From contig DBDO01000006.1 in NCBI GenBank assembly GCA_002293605.1, positions 1,329 to 7,722 of the forward strand: 6,394 nt of DNA, read 5' to 3'. A model generated the notes under the pieces. The model saw only the letters and a list, made by a program, of their open reading frames with translations. It was not told where the DNA came from and ran no database searches. This stretch comes from Desulfovibrionaceae bacterium UBA930 (GTDB lineage Bacteria; Desulfobacterota; Desulfovibrionia; Desulfovibrionales; Desulfovibrionaceae). Shown in pieces: positions 6,314-6,394 of this stretch; position 1 is the stretch's first letter, and every line of letters starts with the position of its first letter. Both the position numbers and the translations under genes were made by a program.

Positions 6314-6394
6314 ATGGTACTCGACCGGACAATTCCGCAGGAAGCGGAATTGGGAACCGCCCGCAGGGCGGGAGCCGAAGGCCGAGGCACAGTA
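6314..6394 (+). CDS. Possible start of a short or incomplete reading frame (doubtful)
   Basis: ATG at 6314 is preceded by AAGGGAG (6298-6304) at a 9-base spacing and stays open for 27 codons to the window edge. The product, rich in Ala, Gly, Arg and Glu, matches nothing I recognise. The frame runs across two inverted repeats, so it may only be a repeat read as protein. A second overlapping frame from ATG 6295 is also open to the edge, which shows how weak the coding evidence is. Confidence 0.15.
   Translation, partial: MVLDRTIPQEAELGTARRAGAEGRGTV
6330..6371. repeat. Pair of adjacent perfect inverted repeats downstream of the TPR gene
   Basis: CAATTCCGC (6330-6338) pairs with GCGGAATTG (6344-6352) around AGGAA. 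CCGCCC (6357-6362) then pairs with GGGCGG (6366-6371) around GCA. A smaller GCC-GAA-GGC palindrome follows at 6374-6382. No T run follows, so these are not simple intrinsic terminators. The back-to-back GC-rich palindromes 3' of a gene resemble REP-type extragenic repeats. Copy number elsewhere cannot be judged from one window. Confidence 0.5.

Noticed and set aside
1..6394. CRISPR array, tRNA, transposase or defence genes
   Set aside because: No regularly spaced direct repeats, tRNA-like folds or recognisable mobile or defence proteins were seen on either strand.

Overview
This looks like an ordinary chromosomal segment from a moderately GC-rich Gram-negative bacterium. My best guess is a Desulfovibrio-type sulfate reducer (Desulfovibrionaceae), but this rests on the overall feel of gene content and protein sequence, not on a marker gene. 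All eight genes are intact, and seven belong to well-known families. I see no phage, transposase, CRISPR array, tRNA, rRNA or defence system.

Layout, left to right. Positions 1-140 hold a structured-RNA-like stretch ending in a near-perfect intrinsic terminator, only 20 bases before a plus-strand EamA/DMT permease (161-1039). A PaaI-type hotdog thioesterase follows in the same direction (1085-1531). A 99-base convergent gap (1532-1630) contains two tandem perfect hairpins. Then come three minus-strand genes: a double-receiver protein (1631-2416), a CheV-type CheW-receiver protein (2435-3376) and endonuclease III (3456-4124). The divergent gap 4125-4220 carries a good sigma70-type promoter reading right into cutA (4221-4547) and an adenosine-kinase-like PfkB kinase (4550-5491) that starts two bases after the cutA stop. 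A membrane-anchored TPR protein (5591-6241) follows after a gap that holds a terminator-like hairpin pointing the wrong way. The last 150 bases contain further inverted repeats and an incomplete reading frame.

How the genes work together: the CheV-like protein and the double-receiver protein form a compact two-gene signalling operon, 18 bases apart, probably feeding chemotaxis or a related phosphorelay. CutA and the kinase are almost certainly co-transcribed and probably translationally coupled. The permease and thioesterase may share a transcript. Nth and the TPR protein look functionally independent of their neighbours.

No new multi-gene system is evident. The observations most worth checking are non-coding: the structured leader or RNA tail at 1-140, the tandem hairpins at 1583-1628, the reverse-oriented terminator at 5525-5545, and the inverted repeats at 6330-6371.
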